64,000 bases of DNA, from the NCBI RefSeq assembly GCF_000718135.1, contig NZ_JOEM01000016.1, positions 62,001 through 126,000 on the forward strand, read 5' to 3'. The first letter of the stretch is position 1, and every line of letters begins with the position of its first letter. Shown here in pieces: positions 8,107 through 17,397 of this stretch. The notes under the pieces were generated by a model that saw only the letters and a list, made by a program, of their open reading frames with translations, did not search any database and was not told where the DNA came from. The DNA is from Streptomyces cyaneofuscatus (GTDB taxonomy: Bacteria; Actinomycetota; Actinomycetes; Streptomycetales; Streptomycetaceae). Position numbers and translations under genes: made by a program.

Positions 8107-9036
8107 ATGTCGCTGACCAGCGATCCACCCATCGATCCAGCCGCCGGAACCACCGACGGCCCGCCCGCCGAGAAGGCCGTCGGAAAGGCCGCCGACCCCG
8201 GTACCGACTACGGAGAGCTGACCGTCGTCCCGGCCCGCCACCCCTGGCGCTGGGTCGCCATCGCCGTGACCGCGGTCCTGGTCGCCCAGTTCATCAACGG
8301 CCTTGTCACCAACCCCGGTTGGGAGTGGGACGTCTTCGCGCAGTTCTTCTCCGCGCCGGTCATCCTCAAGGCCGTCTGGCTCACCCTCCAGCTGACCGTC
8401 TACGGCACGGTCCTCGGCTTCGCGCTCGGTATCGTGCTGGCGTTCATGAGGCTGTCGGCCAGCCCGTTCCTGCGGACGGTGGCGTACGGATACATCTGGG
8501 CGTTCCGCTCGATCCCGCTCATCGTGCAGCTGCTGTTCTGGTTCAACCTGGCTTATCTGTACAAGGAGTTGCAGTTCGGCATCCCGTTCGGGCCGGGCTT
8601 CTTCACCTTCGACACGATGAACCTGGTCGGCGCGGTGAGCGCGGCCGTCCTCGGCCTCGCGCTGCACCAGGCGGCGTACGCGGCGGAGATCGTGCGCGGT
8701 GGCGTACTCGCCGTCGGCAGCGGCCAGTTGGAGGCGGCGTCCGCCCTCGGCATACCCAAGCTCCGGCAGCTGCGCCGGATCGTGCTGCCGCAGGCGATGC
8801 GCTCGATCCTGCCCAACGCGGCCAACGAGATCATCTCGCTGTTCAAGGGCACCTCGATCGTCTCCGTCATGGCGATCGGCGAACTCTTCTACCAGGTCCA
8901 GGTCGTCTACGGCCGCAGCGGCCGGGTCGTCCCCCTGCTGATGGTCGCCACCGCCTGGTACATCATCCTGACCACCGCCCTCTCGATCATCCAGTACTAC
9001 GTCGAACGTCACTACGCAAAGGGGGCCGTGCGATGA
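8107..9036 (+). CDS. ABC transporter permease (polar amino-acid type), second copy
   Basis: A 309-aa permease of the same family as the one at 5341-6210 and clearly homologous to it. It has [20 protein letters not shown] and the ATPase-contact loop [21 protein letters not shown] (about residues 215-235). The N-terminus is longer (about 60 residues, Asp/Pro-rich) before the first helix. AAGGATC precedes the ATG. The stop overlaps the ATPase start (ATGA at 9033-9036). Two permeases with one ATPase could form a heterodimeric transporter. Alternatively, each could work with its own binding protein and share the ATPase. Confidence 0.88.
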   Translation: MSLTSDPPIDPAAGTTDGPPAEKAVGKAADPGTDYGELTVVPARHPWRWVAIAVTAVLVAQFINGLVTNPGWEWDVFAQFFSAPVILKAVWLTLQLTVYGTVLGFALGIVLAFMRLSASPFLRTVAYGYIWAFRSIPLIVQLLFWFNLAYLYKELQFGIPFGPGFFTFDTMNLVGAVSAAVLGLALHQAAYAAEIVRGGVLAVGSGQLEAASALGIPKLRQLRRIVLPQAMRSILPNAANEIISLFKGTSIVSVMAIGELFYQVQVVYGRSGRVVPLLMVATAWYIILTTALSIIQYYVERHYAKGAVR

Positions 9037-9806
9037 GCGCAACCGTCGAAGCCATGGTCGAGATCCGCTCCGTGCACAAGAACTTCGGCTCCCTGGAGGT
9101 GCTGCGCGGCGTCGACCTGTCGGTACGGCCCGGCGAGGTCACCGTCATCCTCGGCCCCTCCGGCTCCGGCAAGTCCACCCTGCTGCGCACCATCAACCAC
9201 CTGGAGAAGGTCGACCAGGGCTGGATCAGCGTGGACGGCACCCTCGTCGGCTACCGCAGGGACGGCAACAAGCTCTACGAACTCCGCGAGCGCGAGGTGC
9301 TGCGCCAGCGCACCAAGATCGGCTTCGTCTTCCAGAACTTCAACCTCTTCCCGCACCTGACCGTGCTGGAGAACATCATCGAGGCGCCCGTCTCCGCGCT
9401 GCGCCGCCCCCGCAAGGAGGCCGTCGAGTCGGCGGAGAAGCTGCTCGCCCGGGTCGGTCTCGCCGACAAGGCCTCCTCCTACCCCGCCCAGCTCTCCGGC
9501 GGCCAGCAGCAGCGCGTCGCCATCGCCCGCGCCCTGGCGCTGGAGCCCAAGCTGCTCCTCTTCGACGAGCCGACGTCCGCCCTCGACCCGGAGCTCGTCG
9601 GCGAGGTCCTCGACGTCATCAAGGACCTGGCGCACGGCGGCACCACGATGATCGTCGTCACCCATGAGATCGGCTTCGCCCGTGAGGTCGCCGACACCGT
9701 CGTCTTCATGGACGACGGCCGGATCGTCGAGCAGGGCCGGCCCGCCGACGTGCTGGACCACCCGACCCAGGAGCGCACCCGAGCGTTCCTGTCCAAGGTT
9801 CTCTGA
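9033..9806 (+). CDS. ABC transporter ATP-binding protein (polar amino-acid type)
   Basis: A 257-aa ATPase with Walker A (GPSGSGKST, about residue 44), Q-loop ([14 protein letters not shown]), signature [15 protein letters not shown], Walker B ([15 protein letters not shown]) and the switch His in VVTHEIGFA. It belongs to the HisP/GlnQ group. That group's usual insert between the Walker A region and the Q-loop is present here as a charged stretch ([14 protein letters not shown]). It is translationally coupled to the preceding permease and is the only ATPase gene in the cluster, so it probably energises both permeases. The binding-protein gene follows after a short gap. Confidence 0.92.
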   Translation: MSATVEAMVEIRSVHKNFGSLEVLRGVDLSVRPGEVTVILGPSGSGKSTLLRTINHLEKVDQGWISVDGTLVGYRRDGNKLYELREREVLRQRTKIGFVFQNFNLFPHLTVLENIIEAPVSALRRPRKEAVESAEKLLARVGLADKASSYPAQLSGGQQQRVAIARALALEPKLLLFDEPTSALDPELVGEVLDVIKDLAHGGTTMIVVTHEIGFAREVADTVVFMDDGRIVEQGRPADVLDHPTQERTRAFLSKVL

Positions 9807-9874
9807 ACCGCTCCGAGGCTCGTAGAACCGCCTTCATGTCCCTTTCATCCGCATCATTCGCAAGGAGTACGTAC

Positions 9875-10849
9875 GTGTCCGTCCGCCGCAGCATCACCCT
9901 CACCATCGCCACGCTCACCGCCACCGGACTGCTCACCGCCTGCGGCAACCCCGACGCCTCCACCGACGTGGCGGCGCCCAAGGGCAAGAAGGACACCGGG
10001 ATCAACATCAGTCCCGACCAGGACCGGCTCAGAGGCAAGAAGGTCGACGCCATCGCCGCCCTCGTACCCGAGGACATCCGCAAGCGCGGCACCCTGAGGA
10101 TCGGGGCCAGCGCCGACGCCGTGCCGCCGCTGGGCTTCTTCGCCACCGACGACAAGACCCGGATCGGCTCCGAGATCGACATCGCCACCCTCCTCGTCGA
10201 CACCCTCGGCCTCAAGCCGGACTTCGGACAGGTCTCCTGGGAGAACCTCTTCGTCGGCCTGGACAGCTCCAAGTTCGACGCGGTCCTCTCCAACGTCACC
10301 GTGACCGAGGAACGCAAGGAGAAGTACGACTTCGCCACCTACCGGCTCGACAACATCGCCTTCGAGGCGAAGAAGGGCTCCGGCTGGAAGGTGAACGGCC
10401 CCGAGGACGTCGCGGGCAAGACGATCTCGGTCTCCTCCGGCACCAACCAGGAGAAGATCCTCGTCGAGTGGAGCGAGGAGAACGTCAAGGCCGGCCGCAA
10501 GCCCGTCGACATCAAGTACTTCCAGAAGGAGAACGACTACTACCTGGCCCTCCAGTCGGGCCGTATCGACCTCCACCTCGGCCCGAGCCCGTCCGCCGCG
10601 TACCACGTCGAGTCCGCCGGCCAGAGCGAGATCGTCGGGCAGATCTCCGGGGCCGGCGGCGGCCTCCAGGGCAAGATCGCCGCGACCACCAAGAAGGACA
10701 GCGGCCTGGTCAAGGCCTACGCCGCCGCCATCGACCACATCATCGAGGACGGCTCGTACGGCAAGGTCCTGGAGCGCTGGGGGCTGACCGGCGAGGCCGT
10801 GGAGAAGTCCGAGATCAACCCGCCCGGCCTGCCCAAGTCCACGAGCTGA
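9875..10849 (+). CDS. ABC transporter substrate-binding lipoprotein, second copy
   Basis: A 324-aa lipoprotein. The start is the GTG at 9875, set by AAGGAG seven bases upstream; the ATG at 9836 would add 13 residues before the signal peptide without an RBS. The signal peptide ends LLTACG (lipobox). The mature part has the family 3 fold (RGTLRIGASADAVPPLGFF, SEIDIATLLVDTLGL, VLSNVTVTEERKEKYDF, VLERWGLTGEAVEKSEINPP). It is homologous to the divergent lipoprotein gene at 3877-4830, with a similar acidic linker after the Cys. Together they suggest a transporter that samples two related ligands. A large imperfect palindrome follows immediately downstream. Confidence 0.87.
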   Translation: MSVRRSITLTIATLTATGLLTACGNPDASTDVAAPKGKKDTGINISPDQDRLRGKKVDAIAALVPEDIRKRGTLRIGASADAVPPLGFFATDDKTRIGSEIDIATLLVDTLGLKPDFGQVSWENLFVGLDSSKFDAVLSNVTVTEERKEKYDFATYRLDNIAFEAKKGSGWKVNGPEDVAGKTISVSSGTNQEKILVEWSEENVKAGRKPVDIKYFQKENDYYLALQSGRIDLHLGPSPSAAYHVESAGQSEIVGQISGAGGGLQGKIAATTKKDSGLVKAYAAAIDHIIEDGSYGKVLERWGLTGEAVEKSEINPPGLPKSTS

Positions 10850-10866
10850 TCCGGGGCAACCCTCCA

Positions 10867-10980
10867 GGGGCCTCGCCCAGCCGATGACCACCAGGGTGTC
10901 CGGCCCCGACCGCCGGACACCCCTGGGCCTGTCGTCGAACTGCCGCCTGCGGCGCGACGCCAGGCCCTGGGCGAGGCCCC
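10867..10980. repeat. Nested inverted repeats forming a three-way junction
   Basis: The gap between the binding-protein gene and the first monooxygenase gene is almost entirely base-paired. An outer 14-bp perfect arm (GGGGCCTCGCCCAG at 10867 with its complement at 10967) encloses two hairpins. One pairs 10891-10903 with 10913-10926 (13 bp, one bulged C). The other pairs 10925-10937 with 10955-10967 (12 of 13 bp) and has a small inner stem at 10942-10953. As RNA this is a three-stem junction. It could be a transcription-attenuating or RNase-stabilising element separating transporter from enzyme expression, or a mobile palindromic unit. It is too long and too structured for a simple terminator, and no T-run follows. 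Confidence 0.6.
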
Positions 10981-11010
10981 CGCCCGACCGTCGACCCGAG
11001 AGGTCCCGCA

Positions 11011-12087
11011 ATGTCCGCCCGTACCCCCCTCCACCTGGCCGCCGAGATCGGCGGCCCGCCGCACTACGACGCCGGCCACTACCTCCGCCTCGCCAAGCTC
11101 GCCGAAGGCGGCGCACTCGACTACGTCACCCTCGGCGACTCCTTCGCCCGCCCCGGGCTCGACGCGCTCGCGGTCCTCGCCCGCGTCGCGCCCGCCACCG
11201 ACCGCATCGGGCTCGTCCCGACCGTCACCACCACCCACACCGAGCCCTTCCACGTCTCCTCGGCGGTCGCCTCCCTGGACTGGGTCAGCAACGGCCGGGC
11301 CGGCTGGCACGCCGACGTCTCCACCACCGAGGCGGAGGCCCGGCTCTTCGGCAGACGCCCCGCCGCCCCGCCCGCCGCCCTGTGGCAGGAGGCCGGAGAG
11401 GTCGCCGACGTCTCCGCGCGGCTCTGGGACAGCTGGGAGGACGACGCGGAGATCCGGGACACCGCGACCGGACGCTTCATCGACCGGGACAAGCTGCACT
11501 ACGTCGACTTCGAGGGCTCCACCTTCACCGTGAAGGGCCCCGCCATCGTGCCGCGCCCGCCCCAGGGCAGGCCCGTCACCGTCATCGACGCCGTCGGCGC
11601 CCCGTCCAAGGAGGCCGCCGCCCGGCACGCGGACGTCATCCACATCCGCGCCACCAGCCCCGAGCAGGCGGCCGCGCTCCGGGACGAACTGCGCGCCAGG
11701 GCCTCGGCCCACGGGCGGGACCCCGACGCGCTGCGGGTCCTGGTCGCGCTCACCGTCGACCTCGGGGACGCCGAGAGCGCTCCCGAACCCGGACTGGAGA
11801 GCGGACCCCAACTCGCCGGGCGCGGAACCTACTTCCGGGGCGGCCCGGTCGACCTCGCCGACCTCATCGCCCAGTGGCACCGGTCGGGCGCGGCCGACGG
11901 CTTCCACCTCACGCCCATCACCCCCGAGCGCGACCTCGAAAGGATCGTCAACGGCACCGTGGCCCTCCTCCAGCACCGCAGCCTCTTCCGCACCTTCCAT
12001 CCCGGCGGAACCCTGCGCGAGCACCTGGGGCTCGCCCGCCCCGCCAGCCGCTACGCGCGCGCCGAAACCGCGTCGAAGGAGGCCTGA
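11011..12087 (+). CDS. LLM-class flavin-dependent oxidoreductase
   Basis: A 358-aa luciferase-like TIM-barrel flavoprotein. It starts LHLAAEIGGPPHYDAGHYL and carries GALDYVTLGDSFA, IGLVPTVTTTHTEPFHVS, the WVSNGRAGWHADVS loop near the flavin, and the C-terminal helix residues GTLREHLGLARP seen in the NtaA/SnaA/DszA branch. Members use reduced FMN and O2 to oxidise or cleave C-S, C-N or sulfonate compounds. It is shorter than the next gene, lacking part of the insert. The two are three bases apart and probably cotranscribed, so they may act on related substrates imported by the cluster's transporter. No flavin reductase gene is visible nearby; reduced flavin may come from elsewhere or from the FAD protein upstream. 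Confidence 0.8.
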   Translation: MSARTPLHLAAEIGGPPHYDAGHYLRLAKLAEGGALDYVTLGDSFARPGLDALAVLARVAPATDRIGLVPTVTTTHTEPFHVSSAVASLDWVSNGRAGWHADVSTTEAEARLFGRRPAAPPAALWQEAGEVADVSARLWDSWEDDAEIRDTATGRFIDRDKLHYVDFEGSTFTVKGPAIVPRPPQGRPVTVIDAVGAPSKEAAARHADVIHIRATSPEQAAALRDELRARASAHGRDPDALRVLVALTVDLGDAESAPEPGLESGPQLAGRGTYFRGGPVDLADLIAQWHRSGAADGFHLTPITPERDLERIVNGTVALLQHRSLFRTFHPGGTLREHLGLARPASRYARAETASKEA

Positions 12088-12089
12088 CC

Positions 12090-13382
12090 GTGCCCCGCAC
12101 CATGCATCTGGCCGCGCACTTCCCGGGCGTCAACGCCACCACCGTGTGGGCCGACCCCCGCTCCCGCAGCCAGATCGACTTCTCGTCCTTCGTCCATCTG
12201 GCCAGGACGGCGGAGCGCGGCAAGTTCGACTTCTTCTTCCTCGCCGAGGGGCTGCGGCTGCGCGAGCACAACGGCCGCATCCACGACCTCGACGTCGTCG
12301 GCCGCCCCGAGTCGCTGACCGTGCTCAACGCGCTGGCCGCCGTCACCGAACGGCTCGGCTTCGCCGCCACCGTCAACGCCACCTTCAACGAGCCCTACGA
12401 ACTGGCCCGCCGCCTCGCCACCCTCGACCACCTCAGCGCGGGACGCGCCGCCTGGAACGTGGTGACCTCCTCCGACGCCTTCACCGGGGAGAACTTCCGC
12501 CGGGGCGGCTATCTGGACCGGGCCGACCGCTACACCCGGGCCGCCGAGTTCGTCGCCACCGCCCGCGAGCTGTGGGACTCCTGGACCCCGGGCGGCGAGT
12601 CACGGCCCTTCGCGCACGAGGGGAAGCAGTTCACCATCTCCGGCGAGTTCACCGTGCCGCGCTCCCCGCAGGGCCACCCGGTGGTGATCCAGGCCGGGGA
12701 CTCCGGCGAGGGCCGGGAGTTCGCCGCCTCCGCCGCCGACATCATCTTCACCCGGCACGGCACCCTGGAGGCGGGCCGCGACTTCTACGCCGACGTCAAG
12801 GCCCGGCTCGCCGCGTACGGGAGGCAGCCCGACGACCTCAAGATCATGCCCGGGGTCACCGTGGTGGTCGGCGACAACGACGCCGAGGCGCAGGAGCGCG
12901 CGTACGAGATCCGCCGCCAGCAGGTCTCCCCGCAGAACGCGATCCTCGCCGCCGAGCAGCTCTGGGGCACCGACCTCTCCGCGTACGACCCCGACGGGCC
13001 GCTCCCCGAGATCGACCCCGTCCTCGACTCCGGCCTCGTCAAGGGCAGGGTGCTGCACGGGGACCCGTTCGCCGTCGTCGCCCGCTGGCGCGCGATCGCC
13101 GAGGCCAAGGGGCTTTCCCTGCGGCAGACGGTGATCGAGACGACCACCCGGCAGTCGTTCATCGGCTCGCCGCAGACGGTCGCGGCGGAGCTGACCGCGT
13201 TCGTCGACGAGCGGGCGGCCGACGGCTTCATCCTCGTACCGCATCTCACCCCGGGCGGTCTGGACGACTTCGTCGACCGGGTCGTCCCGCTCCTCCAGGA
13301 GAGCGGAGCATTCCGCTCCGAATACTCCGGCTCCACGCTGCGGTCGCACCTCGGCCTGGCGGAGCCGGTGTGGAAAGGTTGA
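12090..13382 (+). CDS. NtaA/DszA-type flavin-dependent monooxygenase
   Basis: A 430-aa flavin-dependent monooxygenase of the nitrilotriacetate/dibenzothiophene-sulfone family. It has the expected features in order: FDFFFLAEGLRLREHNG, RLGFAATVNATFNEPYELAR, RAAWNVVTSSDAF, the FTVPRSPQGHPVVIQAGDS substrate/flavin region (about residue 190), and a C-terminal GSTLRSHLGL. The start is a GTG with a strong AAGGAGG eight bases before it. The family oxidises sulfur- or nitrogen-linked organics with FMNH2, often releasing sulfite. Together with the Cys leader peptide and the transporter, this supports a role in scavenging sulfur from organic compounds. The exact substrate is not deducible. Confidence 0.85.
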   Translation: MPRTMHLAAHFPGVNATTVWADPRSRSQIDFSSFVHLARTAERGKFDFFFLAEGLRLREHNGRIHDLDVVGRPESLTVLNALAAVTERLGFAATVNATFNEPYELARRLATLDHLSAGRAAWNVVTSSDAFTGENFRRGGYLDRADRYTRAAEFVATARELWDSWTPGGESRPFAHEGKQFTISGEFTVPRSPQGHPVVIQAGDSGEGREFAASAADIIFTRHGTLEAGRDFYADVKARLAAYGRQPDDLKIMPGVTVVVGDNDAEAQERAYEIRRQQVSPQNAILAAEQLWGTDLSAYDPDGPLPEIDPVLDSGLVKGRVLHGDPFAVVARWRAIAEAKGLSLRQTVIETTTRQSFIGSPQTVAAELTAFVDERAADGFILVPHLTPGGLDDFVDRVVPLLQESGAFRSEYSGSTLRSHLGLAEPVWKG

Positions 13383-15347
<1,965 letters not shown>

Positions 15348-15426
15348 CGGGCGCACCGGGTATCCCCACCGGCGCACGGGTTCCCCGGCCCGCGCACCGG
15401 CCACGCCCGGCGCTGTCCGTACATAT

Positions 15427-15458
15427 GAGCCCCCGTCCGGAATTCCGGACGGGGGCTC
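15427..15458 (+). terminator. Hairpin terminator of sprB
   Basis: A perfect 16-bp self-complementary sequence (15427-15442 with 15443-15458) centred on an EcoRI-like GAATTC, about 80 bases after the sprB stop. As RNA the central bases must form the loop. Confidence 0.7.
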
Positions 15459-15538
15459 CCGCGCGCCCCCCGGCTCTTGAGAAGATGTCGCGACGACCGG
15501 TCGCACGCGAAGCGCCGACACCAGGGGGTCCCAGCTCC

Positions 15539-16018
15539 GTGAATCGCATCGGAATCACCGGTCACCGCTCCATCCCCGACGGTGCCAGGACCCACGTCCT
15601 GGCCGGTCTGCGCGCGGCCCTGTGCGGACTCGACGGGGCCACCGAGGCCCTCTCCAGCCTGGCCGTCGGCGCGGACCAGCTCTTCGCCGGCCTCGCCCTC
15701 GACTGCGGCGCCAAGCTGACGGTGGTCATCCCCAGCGGCGACTACGAGGCCTGCTTCGAGTCCACCGCCGACCTCGCCCGCTACCGGCTCCTCAAGTCCC
15801 GCGCCGCCCAGGAGGTCCGGCTGGACTTCCCGCACTCCACCGACGAGGCGTACTACGCGGCCGGCGCCTACATCGCCGACCACTGCGACCTGCTGCTCGC
15901 CGTCTGGGACGGCCGACCGGCCCGGGGCCTCGGCGGCACCGGCGACATCGTGGACTACGCCCGTACGCTCGGCCGCCCGGTCACCGTCATCTGGCGGGAC
16001 GGTGTGGAGCGGGGATGA
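15539..16018 (+). CDS. SLOG-family (LOG/DprA-like Rossmann) protein
   Basis: A 159-aa single-domain protein. It begins RIGITGHRSIP, has the nucleotide-binding-like turn LSSLAVGADQLFAGLAL, the strand KLTVVIPSGDYEACF, and ends with HCDLLLAVWDGRPARGLGGTGDIV followed by a strand (PVTVIWRDG). This is the SLOG superfamily layout (Smf/DprA, LOG, TIR-SLOG relatives). In conflict systems such domains are thought to sense or process nucleotide ligands. I chose the GTG at 15539 because family members begin right before RIGITGHR; an ATG at 15485 would add 18 residues. It is convergent with the DUF4231 gene, only 18 bases between stops. That pairing fits the published association of SLOG with SLATT membrane proteins. 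Confidence 0.75.
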   Translation: MNRIGITGHRSIPDGARTHVLAGLRAALCGLDGATEALSSLAVGADQLFAGLALDCGAKLTVVIPSGDYEACFESTADLARYRLLKSRAAQEVRLDFPHSTDEAYYAAGAYIADHCDLLLAVWDGRPARGLGGTGDIVDYARTLGRPVTVIWRDGVERG

Positions 16019-16036
16019 CTCGCGCTTGACGGCGCG

Positions 16037-16966
16037 TCACGTACGGTGCCGCACCAGCCAGTCCGTGTGCTCCGGCGAGACGATCCGCTCGGTCTCGAAC
16101 ACCGCCACCGGCCACTGCCGCTCGGTGAGCGTGGTCTCCATCGCCGCCTGCATCGACTCCAGGTCGTCCTCCACCAGGGAGTGCGCGGAGATCAGCGGAT
16201 GGTGGCGGCGCAGCTCGTTCCAGGCGAGACAGGCCGCCGCGGCCGCCGACAGCACCCCGGTCAGCCCGAGGGAGCGCCCCACCCCGAAGGTCTGCGCCAC
16301 GCTCAGCGCCAGCGCCGGCAGGGTCAGCGCGACGATGGCCCCGGACCAGACGAGCGCGCCGCGCCGGGAGACCAGCCGCCGTCTGCGGTACCACCGCCGC
16401 TGCTCGATGAGCCGGTCCCGTACATAGGTCTCCTTGCGTACGGTGAAGGCCTTGTCCCGTAACTCCCGCATGGATTCCGTGATGACCGCCCCGTCGGCGT
16501 CCGTCATCACCTCACGCGGATCGGCCCAGCCCACTTTCCTCAGTTCCTGGAGCCCTTCCTCCAGCCGGTTGGCGAAGAGCGCCTCGGGGTGGTGGGTCGC
16601 GCTCTCGAAAGGCGAGCCGTGGACCGCGTAGCGCCAGCAGAGGGACTTGATGAACTCCGCCGCCGAGCGGTTGAGTTGCCAGTGCGACTTCGCTTTGCGG
16701 CGCGAGGCGAGGTAGGTCGTGAACAGGACACCCAGGTACGCCAACACCGCTGCGCCGTACAGAAGTTGGACGGCGAGACCGTCCTCGGCGTGCCAGGGGA
16801 GGGCCGCGGGCACCGTGCCCGCCACGAGCAGCGCCAGCTGGACCCTGGTGGTGTTCACGGCCTCACGCTGGCGGGACACCGCGATGGCGTCCGTACGGTG
16901 GAAGAGGGCGGGCAGGTCGGCGTTCCTGAAGACCATGCTCTGAAGAGGTCCGGGAATCGCCGTCAT
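16037..16966 (-). CDS. DUF4231 / SLATT-like membrane protein
   Basis: A 309-aa membrane protein. Two helices near residues 41-86 are followed by a basic helix (RRKAKSHWQLNRSAAEFIKS, CWRYAVHGSPF), a long cytoplasmic region with a coiled-coil-like charged stretch, then two more helices near 205-252 and a C-terminal tail. The pattern of an NR.AAE.IKS.CWRYA segment after a helical hairpin is that of DUF4231/SLATT (SMODS- and SLOG-associating two-TM) proteins. These are predicted membrane effectors, possibly pore-forming, in nucleotide-triggered defence. The ATG at 16966 has GGGAG upstream; earlier starts give unrelated sequence. It is divergent from fxsA and convergent with the SLOG gene. Confidence 0.7.
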   Translation of the reverse strand: MTAIPGPLQSMVFRNADLPALFHRTDAIAVSRQREAVNTTRVQLALLVAGTVPAALPWHAEDGLAVQLLYGAAVLAYLGVLFTTYLASRRKAKSHWQLNRSAAEFIKSLCWRYAVHGSPFESATHHPEALFANRLEEGLQELRKVGWADPREVMTDADGAVITESMRELRDKAFTVRKETYVRDRLIEQRRWYRRRRLVSRRGALVWSGAIVALTLPALALSVAQTFGVGRSLGLTGVLSAAAAACLAWNELRRHHPLISAHSLVEDDLESMQAAMETTLTERQWPVAVFETERIVSPEHTDWLVRHRT

Positions 16967-17074
16967 GTTCACTCCCGTATCCCATGTAGTCGGGGCTCCG
17001 TTGTCGGAATGAAAGGTTCCGGACCATTTGGAGCAGTCCCGTATGTCACTCGGCTTACGAGGGTGCGACACGAG

Positions 17075-17131
17075 TTGCACACCTAGGTCATGAGAGTAAA
17101 GTCGTGCCGCCAGGCACTGCAATGGTGCAAC
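17075..17131 (+). promoter_or_regulatory. Putative fxsA promoter with inverted GTTGCAC/GTGCAAC
   Basis: TTGCAC (17075-17080) and TAAAGT (17097-17102) are spaced 16 bases and lie about 75 bases before the fxsA start, a plausible housekeeping-type promoter. GTTGCAC at 17074 recurs inverted as GTGCAAC at 17125-17131, and a small stem GTGCC/GGCAC sits between (17104-17117). The region between SLATT and fxsA is short, so both divergent genes may be controlled here. Confidence 0.35.
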
Positions 17132-17177
17132 TGCCGGTGTTGTCCCCCTGACCGGAACGAGCCCCCCTAGGACGGCC

Positions 17178-17345
17178 GTGAAGACCTACGAATCATCCCC
17201 TCTCTTCGCTGATGCGAAGACGCGCCGTGTGCCGCTCGCCAAGATCGACATTTCCGGTGGCGCCGCCGCCCGGAAGCTTGCGCGAGTGATCCCCACGGCC
17301 GCCGGCCGCCCCTCTCGGATTTCCACCTTCAACTCGGCTCTCTGA
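17178..17345 (+). CDS. fxsA: FxSxx-COOH cyclophane RiPP precursor peptide
   Basis: A 55-aa peptide starting with GTG at 17178 (VKTYESSPLFADAKT) and ending STFNSAL, which exactly satisfies the F-x-S-x-x-COOH signature. The maturase gene starts 52 bases downstream. The family leader pattern is visible: an acidic/aromatic start, then RRVPLAKIDIS, which resembles the LxxVD-like recognition region. Known family chemistry, as I recall it, links the Phe ring to the side chain of the Ser two residues later, giving a three-residue cyclophane. Here that would join Phe51 and Ser53. The mature product and its role are unknown. A weak GGAC is the only RBS-like sequence. Confidence 0.85.
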   Translation: MKTYESSPLFADAKTRRVPLAKIDISGGAAARKLARVIPTAAGRPSRISTFNSAL

Positions 17346-17397
17346 GGCGCTCCGCACGGTCGCATTTCGGTGCGGAACGCTGGACTAGACTGACGGA

